DNA of 54,576 nt, taken from NCBI GenBank assembly GCA_030158125.1, contig JAOATL010000008.1, forward strand, positions 1 through 54,576, read 5' to 3'. Positions 7,991 to 16,773 of the stretch are shown here, one piece after another. Made by a program: the position numbers and the translations under genes. The notes beneath the pieces were generated by a model. It was not told the DNA's origin, searched no databases, and worked only from the letters and a program-made list of their open reading frames with translations. Position 1 is the first letter of the stretch. Each line of letters opens with the position of its first letter. Source of the DNA: Limnohabitans sp. Lineage in GTDB: Bacteria > Pseudomonadota > Gammaproteobacteria > Burkholderiales > Burkholderiaceae_C.

Positions 7991-8811
7991 GCCTTTTGCG
8001 GCGTTTGCAAAGCGCCCAACAAATCGTAAAACTGTTGCTCGGGTGCGCGCATCACGTGCGGACCAATGCAATCTAAGGCGGTTTGCGTCAGCTGCTCTGG
8101 CGTGCAGGTGGTGGGGTCGATGGCAGGATACAGGGTGAGCAAATGCCGCTGCGTTTCCGCGTTGTATTCAATGGCGGCTGGCACCACTTGTGCGCCTGTG
8201 AGCTGCGCCAATTTGGCGGGGCCTGTTTGCAAATAAATGCGTTGCCCCATGAACTCAAACTGTTGCTCGGGCTTGTCGGCAGCGGGCTCGCGCACATCGA
8301 GGGCCACTGTAAGTACATGGTGCGGCTGCTTGAGCCAACGCACCGAGCCGATGGGGCTTTGGTCGGTGTAAAAGATCACCGGTGCATTGCAACTTTCGGC
8401 TGAGCGCTTGTGCACGCCCAACCAAAATGCTTTTTCTTCGGGCGTGCAAAACTCCAAATTGCGGCGCGATGCGATGGACGTGATAGGTGCGCCACCGCAC
8501 AGATGGTGCAAGGCGCCGTTCATGAGCAACCAGCTGCCGTGGTGCACAAAGACTACAATGACCGAGCCTTTGGCAAGGGCTTCGGTGTAGTGCGTGGCCC
8601 CTTCAATGTCGATGCGTTTTTGAATGTAAGACGCACGGTATTGGTAGGTTTCGTCGCACATGAATTGGCGGTACGCCGCCAGGTCAAAGGGCATGGCCAA
8701 TGCAGGCGGTTGGTCTGCATCCACAGCCGGCGCTTGGGGCGCAACAGCGCTGGCTGAAGCAGCCTCAGTTGCTTTTGCCGGTTGGAGCCAAGAAATTAGC
8801 CGTTGCCACAT
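7987..8811 (-). CDS. LpxL/HtrB-like acyltransferase family protein, catalytic motif incomplete
   Basis: 274 residues from ATG 8811 (an in-frame TTG at 8847 would overlap the start of the divergent gene). The fold features match the lysophospholipid acyltransferase superfamily members related to LpxL: a VIVVFVHHGSWLLMNGAL segment at about 84-101, a later FYTDQSPIG stretch and TGPAKLAQLTGAQVVPA near 205-221. The usual H-X4-D/E catalytic pair is not complete: His90/His91 are followed by Leu where the acid is expected. It may acylate a surface glycolipid in an unusual way or be inactive. It lies inside the polysaccharide cluster, divergent from the methyltransferase. Confidence 0.65.
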   Translation of the reverse strand: MWQRLISWLQPAKATEAASASAVAPQAPAVDADQPPALAMPFDLAAYRQFMCDETYQYRASYIQKRIDIEGATHYTEALAKGSVIVVFVHHGSWLLMNGALHHLCGGAPITSIASRRNLEFCTPEEKAFWLGVHKRSAESCNAPVIFYTDQSPIGSVRWLKQPHHVLTVALDVREPAADKPEQQFEFMGQRIYLQTGPAKLAQLTGAQVVPAAIEYNAETQRHLLTLYPAIDPTTCTPEQLTQTALDCIGPHVMRAPEQQFYDLLGALQTPQKA

Positions 8812-8846
8812 GTTGTAATTCTGAATACCGTGATATTGTTTGCTCA

Positions 8847-9827
8847 ATGATAAAACATCGCTACGCCCACGAAATTGACCCCAACGGTGGCAGTGCCGCC
8901 GCGGTCTTGGCGCGCATGGTCGAGCCCGGTCAGCGCGTGCTCGAATTGGGTACAGGCCCCGGCACCGTCACACGCATCTTGCACGCCAAAGGCTGCAAGG
9001 TGACGGGCGTAGAGATGGACCCCGAAACACTGGCCACGTGCGCACCCTTTTGCGAGCGCACAGTGCAAGCCAATCTAGAAGACCCACAGTGGGCCGCCCC
9101 TTTGGCTGGCGAAAGCTTTGACGCCATCATTTGCGCCGACGTACTGGAGCACTTGCGCGATCCACGTCCTTTGCTGAACCAGTTGCACGGCTTTTTAAAG
9201 CCTGGCGGCAGCGTGTTGATGTCCTTGCCCAATGCCTCGCACCTGACGGTGGTGGCCAGTTTGCTGGGTGGGCGTTTTCCGTATCAAAAGAACGGTTTGC
9301 TAGACCACACGCACCTGAAGTTTTACGGCCGCGAAGACCTGGATGCGTTGTTGCGCGAATGCGGTTTGCTGTGGCAACACTGGCACACCGTGCAAGTGGA
9401 CCCTGCGCAAGCTGAGCTCAAAGCCTATTGGCATCTGCTGGACGAAGCCACGCAGGCTTTCTTAAAAGCCAAGTGCGCTGATGGCGAGGTGTACCAACAT
9501 GTGGTGCGCGCGCAGCCCGCCACCGAGGCCGCGCATTTACAAAGACTAGAACACGACCGCGCAGCCCTGCTGGCGGCGCATGATGCACAACACAAGGCAT
9601 GGGCTGCTGCGCAACAGCACGCTGCCGCGCAGCACGCCGAGCATCTCAATGCACTGACCGAGCAAGCCCGCAACACCCAAGCCACTCTGACCTGGACCGA
9701 ATCGCAATTGCAAAACCACAAGCAGTCGATTCAAGAATTGCACGCGCAAATTGACAGCCTTAAACAGTCCACGTCATGGCGCATCACGGCACCGCTGCGC
9801 AAGTTGCTAAGCAAAATTTCTGACTGA
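8847..9827 (+). CDS. SAM-dependent methyltransferase with coiled-coil tail
   Basis: 326 residues. The class I methyltransferase domain (about 1-180) shows the SAM-binding motif VLELGTGPGT (31-40), the acidic residue after strand 2 (GVEMDPE) and the CADVLEHLRDP motif. After about residue 215 the chain becomes Ala/Gln/His-rich and predicted coiled coil, ending with SLKQSTSWRITAPLRKL, a tail often seen on O-antigen glycosyltransferases and methyltransferases. Such coiled coils can act as chain-length rulers in ABC-dependent O-antigen synthesis (known for WbdD); this is an inference by analogy, since no kinase domain is present. The acceptor could be the terminal sugar recognised by Wzt. Its stop lies one base from the convergent glycosyltransferase gene. 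Confidence 0.82.
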   Translation: MIKHRYAHEIDPNGGSAAAVLARMVEPGQRVLELGTGPGTVTRILHAKGCKVTGVEMDPETLATCAPFCERTVQANLEDPQWAAPLAGESFDAIICADVLEHLRDPRPLLNQLHGFLKPGGSVLMSLPNASHLTVVASLLGGRFPYQKNGLLDHTHLKFYGREDLDALLRECGLLWQHWHTVQVDPAQAELKAYWHLLDEATQAFLKAKCADGEVYQHVVRAQPATEAAHLQRLEHDRAALLAAHDAQHKAWAAAQQHAAAQHAEHLNALTEQARNTQATLTWTESQLQNHKQSIQELHAQIDSLKQSTSWRITAPLRKLLSKISD

Positions 9828-9828
9828 T

Positions 9829-11763
9829 TTAGCGGCGAATACGGCGCCACACCGACACCCATTTTTTGAGTGGGTGGTACAGGCTGCGCAAGCCTGGCGT
9901 GTTCAACACCAACTGCTTCAGCCATGAAGTGGGCACGCCAGCCACTTGGCTTTGGCGCGTCATCTCTTCCACAATTTGCTGAATCTCGGGCAGCGTCAAT
10001 TCCACCTTGAGCAAGTCGTGTTTGGCTTTGGCTTTGGCGTAGTACGTGTCCAGCACAGCCTGACGTTGAATGGCTTTGTCCAGTTGGTCGGGCACGCGGT
10101 ACAAGGAGGTGACTTTGGGCACCAGTTTGAAATCGTGTTTCAACGAATACCGCACCCACAAGTTCCAGTCTTCTAAGTTTTCCAAATCCAAATCGAAGCC
10201 GCCGTATTCTTCATACAGCTTGCGTTGGAACAACACGGTTTGAATGGGAAAATAGTTGTGGTGCCACAAAGTAGCGCGGCTAAAGGCCTGGCGGTGAATG
10301 AGGCTGTGCATCACGTTTTCGTACACCCATGGCTCTTCGCTGTGCACATGCGTGCGCACTTCGTAGCTGAGCGAATACACCGCACCCAGTTGTGGCTGCT
10401 TCAGCCACTCATTCACCAACACTTCAAGGTGATCGGCATAAAACAAATCGTCGTCATCTAAGAAGCAGCACAACTGACCCGTGGCCGCTTCAAGGGCTTT
10501 GTTGCCGGCCACACAGCGGCCCGATTTGGGCAGAGGCACATACACCACTTTGGCCAACACGCCGCTGCTGCGAAGCGCGTCGACTGCGGCTTTGGCGCTT
10601 TCAACGCCTTGGCCACCGTCTTCCACCACCACCAATTCAATGGGGCCTCCCAAGTGCGCATAGGTTTGCTGCGCCACACTGGCCATGGCCTCGTGCAACT
10701 TGCCAGCGCGGCCGGGCATGGTGCGCATCAGCACACTGACCATGGGCGCGCCTTGCGCTGAAGCCTTGGCGTGTTCGATGGGTGATTGCGCCGCCACAGG
10801 GTATTCGTAAAACGCGCCTTCGCGCGCCATTTCGTAATCCCACATGCGAAATGGAAACTTCTCTTGGCTCTTGCGACGTGTACTTAAAAACTGAGGCGCC
10901 AGCTTCATGAGCTTCCATGTTTGCGCCATCAATTTGCGGCGCATGCCTGGAAACAAAGGGCGCAAGGCAAACAAGCCGGCAAACATGGCAAAGCCTTGAA
11001 TCACCTCATGGCGGCGGCCATAGCGGCAACGCAACAACACATTGGCCAGCGTGCTGCCTAAAAATTGTTGCGGCTTAATTTGCGCCGCTTCTTCGTATGT
11101 GAAATGCCACACGGTGGCGTTGGGCACGTAGCGCAAGGTGTAGCCATGGTCGCGCAAGCGGTAAGACAACTCGACGTCTTCGCCATACAAAAAGAGCAAG
11201 GGCTCGTAGCCTTTGACCGCTTTGAGCGCTTCGGTTTTGAACAGCACGCAAGCACTTGAGCACCACGCCGTTTCGCCCGTCACAGGGTGATAGTCTTTGG
11301 GATGCTCGTAAGGTTTTTGGCGGCACTCCCAAGCGGCCACGTTGGTACCCGCTTGACCTGGCGCTTGGGCAGCATCGCGCTGCGCCGTTTGCAGCAAAGT
11401 GGTGAGGGTGTCGTGCTCAAACTCGAGGTCGACGTTGGTGACCCAAAAGAAAGGCGTTTGCGTGAGGGCCAGATTGTGGTTGTGGCCCGCGCCAAAACCG
11501 ATGTTGGGGCCTTGGTGCAATTGCACGCTGGCAAAGCGGTGGCCTGCACCACCTTCAGACAACAACTGCGCTTGGAGCGCGGCATAGGTGCCATCGGTGG
11601 ACCCGTTGTCGAGCACACACAAGGCAATTTGGTCACAAGGCAAATCTTGCTTGCGCAAACTCTCAAAAAAGGCCGGCAGCCATTTTTCAGAGTTGTAGGT
11701 GACGATTGACAGGGTGAGGACAGGGGCGGGTCTTGTGGTTGTCTCTTGCATTGCCGCGTTCAT
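9829..11763 (-). CDS. Two-domain family 2 glycosyltransferase
   Basis: 644 residues with two GT-A domains. The first (about 15-265) begins VLTLSIVTYNSEKWLPAFF, has the DNGSTDGTY nucleotide-binding motif, a NVDLEF metal-binding site and a rhamnosyltransferase-like GEDVELSYRLRDHGY motif. The second (about 340-600) begins VSVLMRTMPGRAGKL and has VVEDGGQG and a FLDDDDLFYADH metal site. Bifunctional enzymes of this kind add two sugars in the cytoplasm to a growing O-antigen or to its adaptor; donor sugars cannot be predicted. It is transcribed leftwards, 14 bases downstream of the acyltransferase gene. A second ATG four codons in is an alternative start. Confidence 0.88.
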   Translation of the reverse strand: MNAAMQETTTRPAPVLTLSIVTYNSEKWLPAFFESLRKQDLPCDQIALCVLDNGSTDGTYAALQAQLLSEGGAGHRFASVQLHQGPNIGFGAGHNHNLALTQTPFFWVTNVDLEFEHDTLTTLLQTAQRDAAQAPGQAGTNVAAWECRQKPYEHPKDYHPVTGETAWCSSACVLFKTEALKAVKGYEPLLFLYGEDVELSYRLRDHGYTLRYVPNATVWHFTYEEAAQIKPQQFLGSTLANVLLRCRYGRRHEVIQGFAMFAGLFALRPLFPGMRRKLMAQTWKLMKLAPQFLSTRRKSQEKFPFRMWDYEMAREGAFYEYPVAAQSPIEHAKASAQGAPMVSVLMRTMPGRAGKLHEAMASVAQQTYAHLGGPIELVVVEDGGQGVESAKAAVDALRSSGVLAKVVYVPLPKSGRCVAGNKALEAATGQLCCFLDDDDLFYADHLEVLVNEWLKQPQLGAVYSLSYEVRTHVHSEEPWVYENVMHSLIHRQAFSRATLWHHNYFPIQTVLFQRKLYEEYGGFDLDLENLEDWNLWVRYSLKHDFKLVPKVTSLYRVPDQLDKAIQRQAVLDTYYAKAKAKHDLLKVELTLPEIQQIVEEMTRQSQVAGVPTSWLKQLVLNTPGLRSLYHPLKKWVSVWRRIRR

Positions 11764-11777
11764 TTCAATTTCTTGAA

Positions 11778-12794
11778 TTATCCGCGAAAGGGCTTGAGCT
11801 TCAGCGCCGGCTTCTCAACAAAATGCCATGACAGGGCGGCCAAGGCGACTGTGATCACCAAGGTACTGCCCAAGTATGGAAAAAAATCCACTTTGGGAAA
11901 GAGGTAAACAATCGTTTGCTGAATTGGAAACGCGTAAATGTAAATACCGTATGAAAAGTCCCAGGGAGTGACGCGGGCCAGTGGGCTGTCTTTGGCGGTG
12001 CCAAAAGCCAAAATGATGAAGGGCAAGAAGACCCAAGAGGCCATTATAAACACGACCATCCAGCGGCTGAGGGCCAACCAAACAATGACGGCCACTACCA
12101 CATAGGTCACATTGAAGAACCGTTCTATTTTGAACTGATTGATGCTGGCACCCACAAAGAAATAGACACCACACAGCACCAATTGCCGCATATCGGTTCG
12201 GTAGTACACCAGCATGTCAGTGGCCTGAAAAGCCCAACCAGCAGAAAGCGACATGAACACCAAGGCTGCCGCCAACACACCCCACTTGGGGGCGCGCACT
12301 AAGCCTACGACCACAATTAACAGGTACATGGCAAACTCAACTGGCAAACTCCACAGCGACCCATTCACGGCGTTAGGCAACCTGTTGTGGGTGAACACGC
12401 CTGGCAAGTAATACGTGATGTAAAGATAAAGATTGGTGAAATAACCGCGGATGTGCGGACTTTTCCAATAGTCTGACTGCGACACTTCCGTCAGCAAGGG
12501 GCCTAGAACAAAGACACTCAAAACAGTGCAGACAAACAGCCCCGGAAAAATTCGAAGCGCACGTCGAATCAAAAACCGAATAACACTGGGATCTCTTTGC
12601 CAGCTTTGCGCAACCAAGTAACCACTGATTGAAAAGAAAATATAAACACCCAAAGGCCCCATGGGCAACCATTGCATAAACATTGGCTCTGGCAAACCTA
12701 AGAACACAAAAGCATGCCCAAATAGAACCATGGTAGCCGCCAAAAGTCGCAGGGCGGTGAGGTTGTCAGAATGTTTCACGAAGGCTTGACTCAT
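11778..12794 (-). CDS. Membrane O-acyltransferase, acyltransferase 3 (OafA) family
   Basis: 338 residues with about ten hydrophobic helices. The N-terminal signature NLTALRLLAATMVLFGHAFVF (from about residue 11) and the RDPSVIRFLIRRALRIFPGL loop (about 67-86) place it in the acyltransferase 3 family, which transfers acetyl or other acyl groups to O-antigen or other surface sugars. The start codon abuts the stop codon of the upstream transferase gene with no gap, so the two are coupled. The DNA of this gene is visibly richer in A and T than its neighbours, as often found for serotype-determining genes gained by transfer; that is a visual impression, not a calculation. Confidence 0.88.
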   Translation of the reverse strand: MSQAFVKHSDNLTALRLLAATMVLFGHAFVFLGLPEPMFMQWLPMGPLGVYIFFSISGYLVAQSWQRDPSVIRFLIRRALRIFPGLFVCTVLSVFVLGPLLTEVSQSDYWKSPHIRGYFTNLYLYITYYLPGVFTHNRLPNAVNGSLWSLPVEFAMYLLIVVVGLVRAPKWGVLAAALVFMSLSAGWAFQATDMLVYYRTDMRQLVLCGVYFFVGASINQFKIERFFNVTYVVVAVIVWLALSRWMVVFIMASWVFLPFIILAFGTAKDSPLARVTPWDFSYGIYIYAFPIQQTIVYLFPKVDFFPYLGSTLVITVALAALSWHFVEKPALKLKPFRG

Positions 12795-14231
12795 TCAATA
12801 TGCGCCATTTTTGGCAAACACCACCTTGACGGTTTTGAACAAGATGGCCAAGTCGTACCAGAGCGACCAGTTCTTCACGTACCACGCATCAAGGTAGACG
12901 CGGGTTTCGTAATCGACGTCGTTGCGTCCACTCACCTGCCACAGGCCTGTCATGCCGGGACGCACCATGAGGTAGTAGCTTTTTTCAAGGCCGTACTTTT
13001 GCAACTCGTCTTCCACAATGGGGCGCGGACCCACCAAGCTCATTTCGCTTTTAAGGACATTGAAAAGTTGGGGCAATTCATCGAGGCTGGTGCGGCGTAA
13101 AAACGCGCCCATGCGGCTGATGCGCGGATCGTCTTTGAGTTTGTGTTCTTTGTCCCACTGCGCTTTGAGTTGTGCATTGTGTTGCAACAAACTTTGCAGC
13201 TGCTGCTCGGCATTGGGCACCATGGAGCGGAATTTGTAGCAATCAAACTTGCGGCCGTTTTTGCCAATGCGTTGATGTGCAAACAACACGCTGCCGCCTT
13301 CCAACTTCAGGCGCAAGGCAATGAGCAACATCAAAGGCGACAACAAGACCAACAGAAGTGCCGCCACCAAGGTGTCAAACAAGCGCTTGGTGAGGCGCGC
13401 AGGCCAACGGCGCAGGTTGTTGCGCACGCGCAAGAGCGCCACTTCGTGCGAGAAGAAGTGCGACATGTCGGTGCCATACAAAGGCACACCGCGCATGGCG
13501 GGAATGACGCTGATGTCGGTGGCGCCCCACTGCGTGAGGGTGCGCAGCCAGTGTTCGCGTTGCTCGGCTTGAGAATGCTCTAGGGCAATGACCCACTGGA
13601 TGCCGGGCTGATCGGCCAGCACTTCGAGTTGATGCAAGTTTTGCAAGGTGTGGCCCTGCAGTTTGAGGCGCGGACTGGACTCGTCTACATCCACATAACC
13701 GGCCACTTCAAAGCCCATGCGAGGCTCGCTCTCTAGGGCAATGGCGGCCTCGCGCGCGTTTTCGCCATGGCCAATGATGATGGTGGGGCGCGTCCAGAGG
13801 CCCATTTGCTTGAGCATCCAACGCGTGATGACACGGCCCCACACCACCATGGCCACGGCCAACACCCACACCAGCACCCACCACAAACGCGACGAGTTCC
13901 AACGGGTGGAGGCCACCAAGGTCATGTCGAGCAAGGCCAAGCTGCCCATGAGGCGCAGGATGTCGCCTAGCTCGTCCCAAAACGGCCGGCGATCGCTGTA
14001 GTGCTGAAAGCGCATGAGGAACAGCATGAGTCCCAAAAACACCAGGCCGCTCCAGGCCACATAGCGCTGCATGTCTTGCGTGGAAAACCACACGCTGACG
14101 TTTTGACTGGGGTCGGCCGCTACATTGATGAGGGTGGCCAGCGCAAAGGCAATGGCAAAGGCAATGGCATCACCCAACAAAATGGCGAACTTGGACACCC
14201 GAACTTGGAACAGCGACAGCGTGTTGATCAT
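12795..14231 (-). CDS. wbaP: Undecaprenyl-phosphate sugar-1-phosphate transferase (WbaP-like)
   Basis: 478 residues from ATG 14231, which overlaps the upstream TGA as ATGA. Four N-terminal membrane helices (about 10-125) precede a CoA-binding-like Rossmann region (about 145-265, beginning PTIIIGHGENAREAA). A fifth hydrophobic helix (about 285-308) leads to the catalytic sugar-transferase domain with KFRSMVPNAE, DPRISRMGAFLRRTSLDELPQ and LVGPRP motifs and the VRPGMTGLWQVSGRND ending. The length matches WbaP (476 in E. coli), which starts glycan synthesis by moving galactose- or glucose-1-phosphate to undecaprenyl phosphate at the inner membrane. The sugar cannot be told from sequence. It would initiate the glycan exported by the Wzm/Wzt pair or another surface polymer. 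Confidence 0.88.
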   Translation of the reverse strand: MINTLSLFQVRVSKFAILLGDAIAFAIAFALATLINVAADPSQNVSVWFSTQDMQRYVAWSGLVFLGLMLFLMRFQHYSDRRPFWDELGDILRLMGSLALLDMTLVASTRWNSSRLWWVLVWVLAVAMVVWGRVITRWMLKQMGLWTRPTIIIGHGENAREAAIALESEPRMGFEVAGYVDVDESSPRLKLQGHTLQNLHQLEVLADQPGIQWVIALEHSQAEQREHWLRTLTQWGATDISVIPAMRGVPLYGTDMSHFFSHEVALLRVRNNLRRWPARLTKRLFDTLVAALLLVLLSPLMLLIALRLKLEGGSVLFAHQRIGKNGRKFDCYKFRSMVPNAEQQLQSLLQHNAQLKAQWDKEHKLKDDPRISRMGAFLRRTSLDELPQLFNVLKSEMSLVGPRPIVEDELQKYGLEKSYYLMVRPGMTGLWQVSGRNDVDYETRVYLDAWYVKNWSLWYDLAILFKTVKVVFAKNGAY

Positions 14232-15337
14232 GCTTTGGGCTGCCAGAAAGATTTGTACATGCTCAGGCGTTTGTTCAGCGACTTGGGCCACAAGCGATGC
14301 CACTGGCCCATTTTGTAGCCGCACAGTTTGACCGCGTTGGTGAAGACCATTTGCCATAAACCACCCAAGAGGCTGGGGGGCTTGCCTTGGGTTGCGGTTG
14401 CGGTTGCGGTTGCTTGGCCACTTGCAAGCCATTGCAAGTGCGCCCACTGATGGCGCAAGAGGCGCCAGCCCTCTCCCTCGGCACGGCCAAAGCTTTGTAC
14501 AAGCCATGGGTTTTGAGCGTGAAAGACGCCGGTGTCAAACATGCGCTGAAAATCCTGTAGCCCGTTGTAGTGGTGTGAATGATAAACGGCCGCGTTGGCT
14601 TGGTAGTGCAGGGATTGACCCGATAGCAAGAGCTTGCCCGCTGTGAAGGTGTCTTCGCCCAAGGGCAAACCGGCAGGCAAGCCGCCCAGGGCTTGCAGCG
14701 CAGACAAGCGGTAAGCCCCAAAGGCGTTGGAAAAGAAACAGACTTTGAGGCCCAAGCTGTCTTTGTCTTGCAATTGCACCGTGCGCGATGCGTCGTCGGG
14801 GTAATTGAATTGGCGGCCATGGGCTTCAAGCCAGTTCGCTTGAGGCTTGGGCAATTGGCGACCATAGACCGCGGCCACTTGAGGGTTTGCAAAGGCTTGC
14901 AGCAAGTGGGCCAGGGCATCGGGGTGGGCCAATACGGCGTCTTGAGTCATGAACACCACCACCTGTGGCGGACTGTGGGGGTGGGCTTGCAAGGCTTGGT
15001 CTAAGGCCCATTGGCGGGTGCCGCCGTGGTCAAACTGGGCAGCTTGCACGTGCAAGAGGGTGAAGGCCGGATGGTCTGGGGTGGTGGCTAGAACGGCCTG
15101 CTGGGTAAGGGCCAAACTGCCATCGGTAGAGCCAGAATCGACCACCACCACGCGGTCTGGCTGGCCCTGTTGCGTGCGCAGGGCGTGCAGCCACTGGGCC
15201 CAATTGGCCAGGCCAGGGTTGTAGGTGGGCACGACCAGCCAGAAAGGGCTGACAGCCACGCCCGCCGATGCAAGCGAATGCAAGCCGCTGACGGGGGGGT
15301 GGCTGGGGTTTTCACCCTGAAATGTGACCTGGGACAC
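14228..15337 (-). CDS. Family 2 glycosyltransferase (rhamnosyltransferase-like)
   Basis: About 369 residues if the GTG at 15337 is the start; no ATG exists ahead of the conserved domain, and another GTG at 15259 is possible. The GT-A domain starts SPFWLVVPTYNPG, followed by VVVVDSGSTDGSL, the AAQFDHGGTRQWAL motif characteristic of RfbF-type rhamnosyltransferases, a FMTQDAVLAHPDAL acidic site and PLGEDTFTAGKLLLSG. The C-terminal third contains an Ala-Thr repeat encoded by four copies of a hexanucleotide (14390-14413). It would add a sugar to the lipid-linked glycan in the cytoplasm. The TGA overlaps the next start codon as ATGA, and the gene is divergent from the ligase gene across about 60 bases. 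Confidence 0.8.
   Translation of the reverse strand: MSQVTFQGENPSHPPVSGLHSLASAGVAVSPFWLVVPTYNPGLANWAQWLHALRTQQGQPDRVVVVDSGSTDGSLALTQQAVLATTPDHPAFTLLHVQAAQFDHGGTRQWALDQALQAHPHSPPQVVVFMTQDAVLAHPDALAHLLQAFANPQVAAVYGRQLPKPQANWLEAHGRQFNYPDDASRTVQLQDKDSLGLKVCFFSNAFGAYRLSALQALGGLPAGLPLGEDTFTAGKLLLSGQSLHYQANAAVYHSHHYNGLQDFQRMFDTGVFHAQNPWLVQSFGRAEGEGWRLLRHQWAHLQWLASGQATATATATQGKPPSLLGGLWQMVFTNAVKLCGYKMGQWHRLWPKSLNKRLSMYKSFWQPKA
14390..14413. repeat. Hexanucleotide tandem repeat (GGTTGC)4 inside a glycosyltransferase gene
   Basis: Four exact copies of GGTTGC on the plus strand, read on the minus strand as GCAACC, encode Ala-Thr four times. Copy-number change would alter protein length by two residues per unit without shifting the frame, so this is not a classic phase-variation switch. 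Confidence 0.85.
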
Positions 15338-15398
15338 AGTGGCTGTCAAAGTGGGGCAATCTATAATTTCTAATCGCTGATTTAAGAAAAAGTACTCA

Positions 15399-16688
15399 TT
15401 GTTGCGCCGCCCTTTTCCTGCACTTGCATTTGCCTTCTTTGCGCTAACGTTGGCTGGCGCACCGACAAGCACCAAATTGGGTGGCCTGGCGTGGGTGCTG
15501 CTGTGTTTGATGGGATTTTGGGCATTTTTGCGGTCGGAGCGTGTTCAGCGATCAAACATTGGCTTGCAATTCACCGGTCATGGTGCCTTTTCAGGCCCAT
15601 CGCCAGTAGAGGAAGCCGCCAGAATCTGGCTTTTTGCTTGCCTTGCAGCCACTGCCATTCGAATCATACCGCACGCCTTTTGGCAAGACGACTGGGACCG
15701 CCGGCACGCCGAAATTCGCTTGCTCTTGGGCGCCATGGCCACTGTGGCCTTGGTCAAATGGCCGCCTTTTTACCGCCTCATGGGCACCCAAAAACGCCGT
15801 TTGGGCGATGCCCTGGCCCTGGCCTGCGCCATGGGCATGGGCGTCACCGCTGTGTATGGCCGCGAAACTCCTCTGCACGCCATTGCCTGGGCCGTCAGTC
15901 TGAGCTTTTTGGTGTGCTTGTTGGCCCCCATGGTGCTAGACCCACACATTTCTGCGGCACGCCGCCGATTGTGGGCCGTCACGGTCTTGATGGGGTGCAT
16001 GGGTGTGGTCTTGAGCCAATCGCGCGGGGTGTATGGCCTGCTCATTTGGCTGGCACTTGCTGGCTATGTGGCCGCATCCAACCGCACCTTGATGCAACTC
16101 TCGACCTTCCGACTGCGCACTTGGTTGGGGGTGGGCATTGCGTTTGGCAGTTTCATTTGGATGCTGTCGGCACAGCCCACTTGGTTGACCACCATCTTCC
16201 AGCGCCTGTCCGAGGTTTGGGTAGAAGCGTCCTTGTCGCAAAGCAACCCCGGCGAAGCCGCCAACACCTCGGTGGGCTCGCGCTTGTTTTTGTGGAGCCG
16301 TGCGCTCGATGCCATTGAGGCGCAGCCCTGGTTTGGCTACGGCAAAGAAAACAGCATTGCCATGATCAAGCAGTGGGGCCAGGAAATCAATTCAGCGCAA
16401 GTGCAAAAACTGGGGCACTTGCACCACGAGTTTTTGGACGCGTGGGTCAGCCATGGGCTGATGGGCATCATCAGTTTGTTGGTGCTGGCCACGGGCATGG
16501 GCTTGGTGGTGCGCAAGTTGTGGGTGCCGCACCCGCGCGCTGCCCAAGGTGTGCTGGGTATTTTGTTCATGCACCTCACGGCGGGTTTGTCCAACACCAA
16601 CATGGTCCACAACTACTATGGCGCCATGTTGTCGCTCAGCATTTCGCTGGCGCTGGTGATGGCGGCCAGTGAAGAGGCGAAGCACTAG
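15399..16688 (+). CDS. O-antigen ligase/polymerase family membrane protein (WaaL/Wzy type)
   Basis: 429 residues from a TTG start with a weak AAGAAA upstream; no ATG is available before the first membrane helix. About ten to twelve hydrophobic helices. The large periplasmic loop (about 270-360) has the SRLFLWSRALDAIEAQPWFG motif followed by LGHLHHEFLDAWVSHGLMGI, matching the Wzy_C/O-antigen ligase family pattern in which a histidine and nearby arginines act in transferring lipid-linked glycan. In an ABC-exporter cluster a ligase role (attachment to lipid A-core in the periplasm) is more likely than polymerase. A hairpin with a T run follows at 16747-16773. Confidence 0.83.
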   Translation: MLRRPFPALAFAFFALTLAGAPTSTKLGGLAWVLLCLMGFWAFLRSERVQRSNIGLQFTGHGAFSGPSPVEEAARIWLFACLAATAIRIIPHAFWQDDWDRRHAEIRLLLGAMATVALVKWPPFYRLMGTQKRRLGDALALACAMGMGVTAVYGRETPLHAIAWAVSLSFLVCLLAPMVLDPHISAARRRLWAVTVLMGCMGVVLSQSRGVYGLLIWLALAGYVAASNRTLMQLSTFRLRTWLGVGIAFGSFIWMLSAQPTWLTTIFQRLSEVWVEASLSQSNPGEAANTSVGSRLFLWSRALDAIEAQPWFGYGKENSIAMIKQWGQEINSAQVQKLGHLHHEFLDAWVSHGLMGIISLLVLATGMGLVVRKLWVPHPRAAQGVLGILFMHLTAGLSNTNMVHNYYGAMLSLSISLALVMAASEEAKH

Positions 16689-16746
16689 CCAAGCGAGTGG
16701 ATGCCCGTTAGGCTTGTTGTTGCAAGCTTGATATTTGCTAGATTTC

Positions 16747-16773
16747 AAACGCCGCACTTTGGCAGCGTTTTTT
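16747..16773 (+). terminator. Rho-independent terminator after the O-antigen ligase gene
   Basis: Stem AAACGC-C-GC / GC-A-GCGTTT around the loop ACTTTG with one internal mismatch, followed directly by three more T residues. It ends at the stop codon of uvrA, which converges from the right, so it may also serve as a weaker terminator for the minus strand. Confidence 0.75.

Noticed and set aside
14390..14413. GGTTGC repeat considered as a phase-variation tract
   Set aside because: The unit is six bases, so unit gain or loss keeps the frame; it cannot switch the gene off.
5836..16688. Polysaccharide cluster considered as a Wzx/Wzy-dependent pathway
   Set aside because: No Wzx flippase or Wzz was found, while a clear Wzm/Wzt exporter is present; the Wzy-like protein is better read as a ligase.
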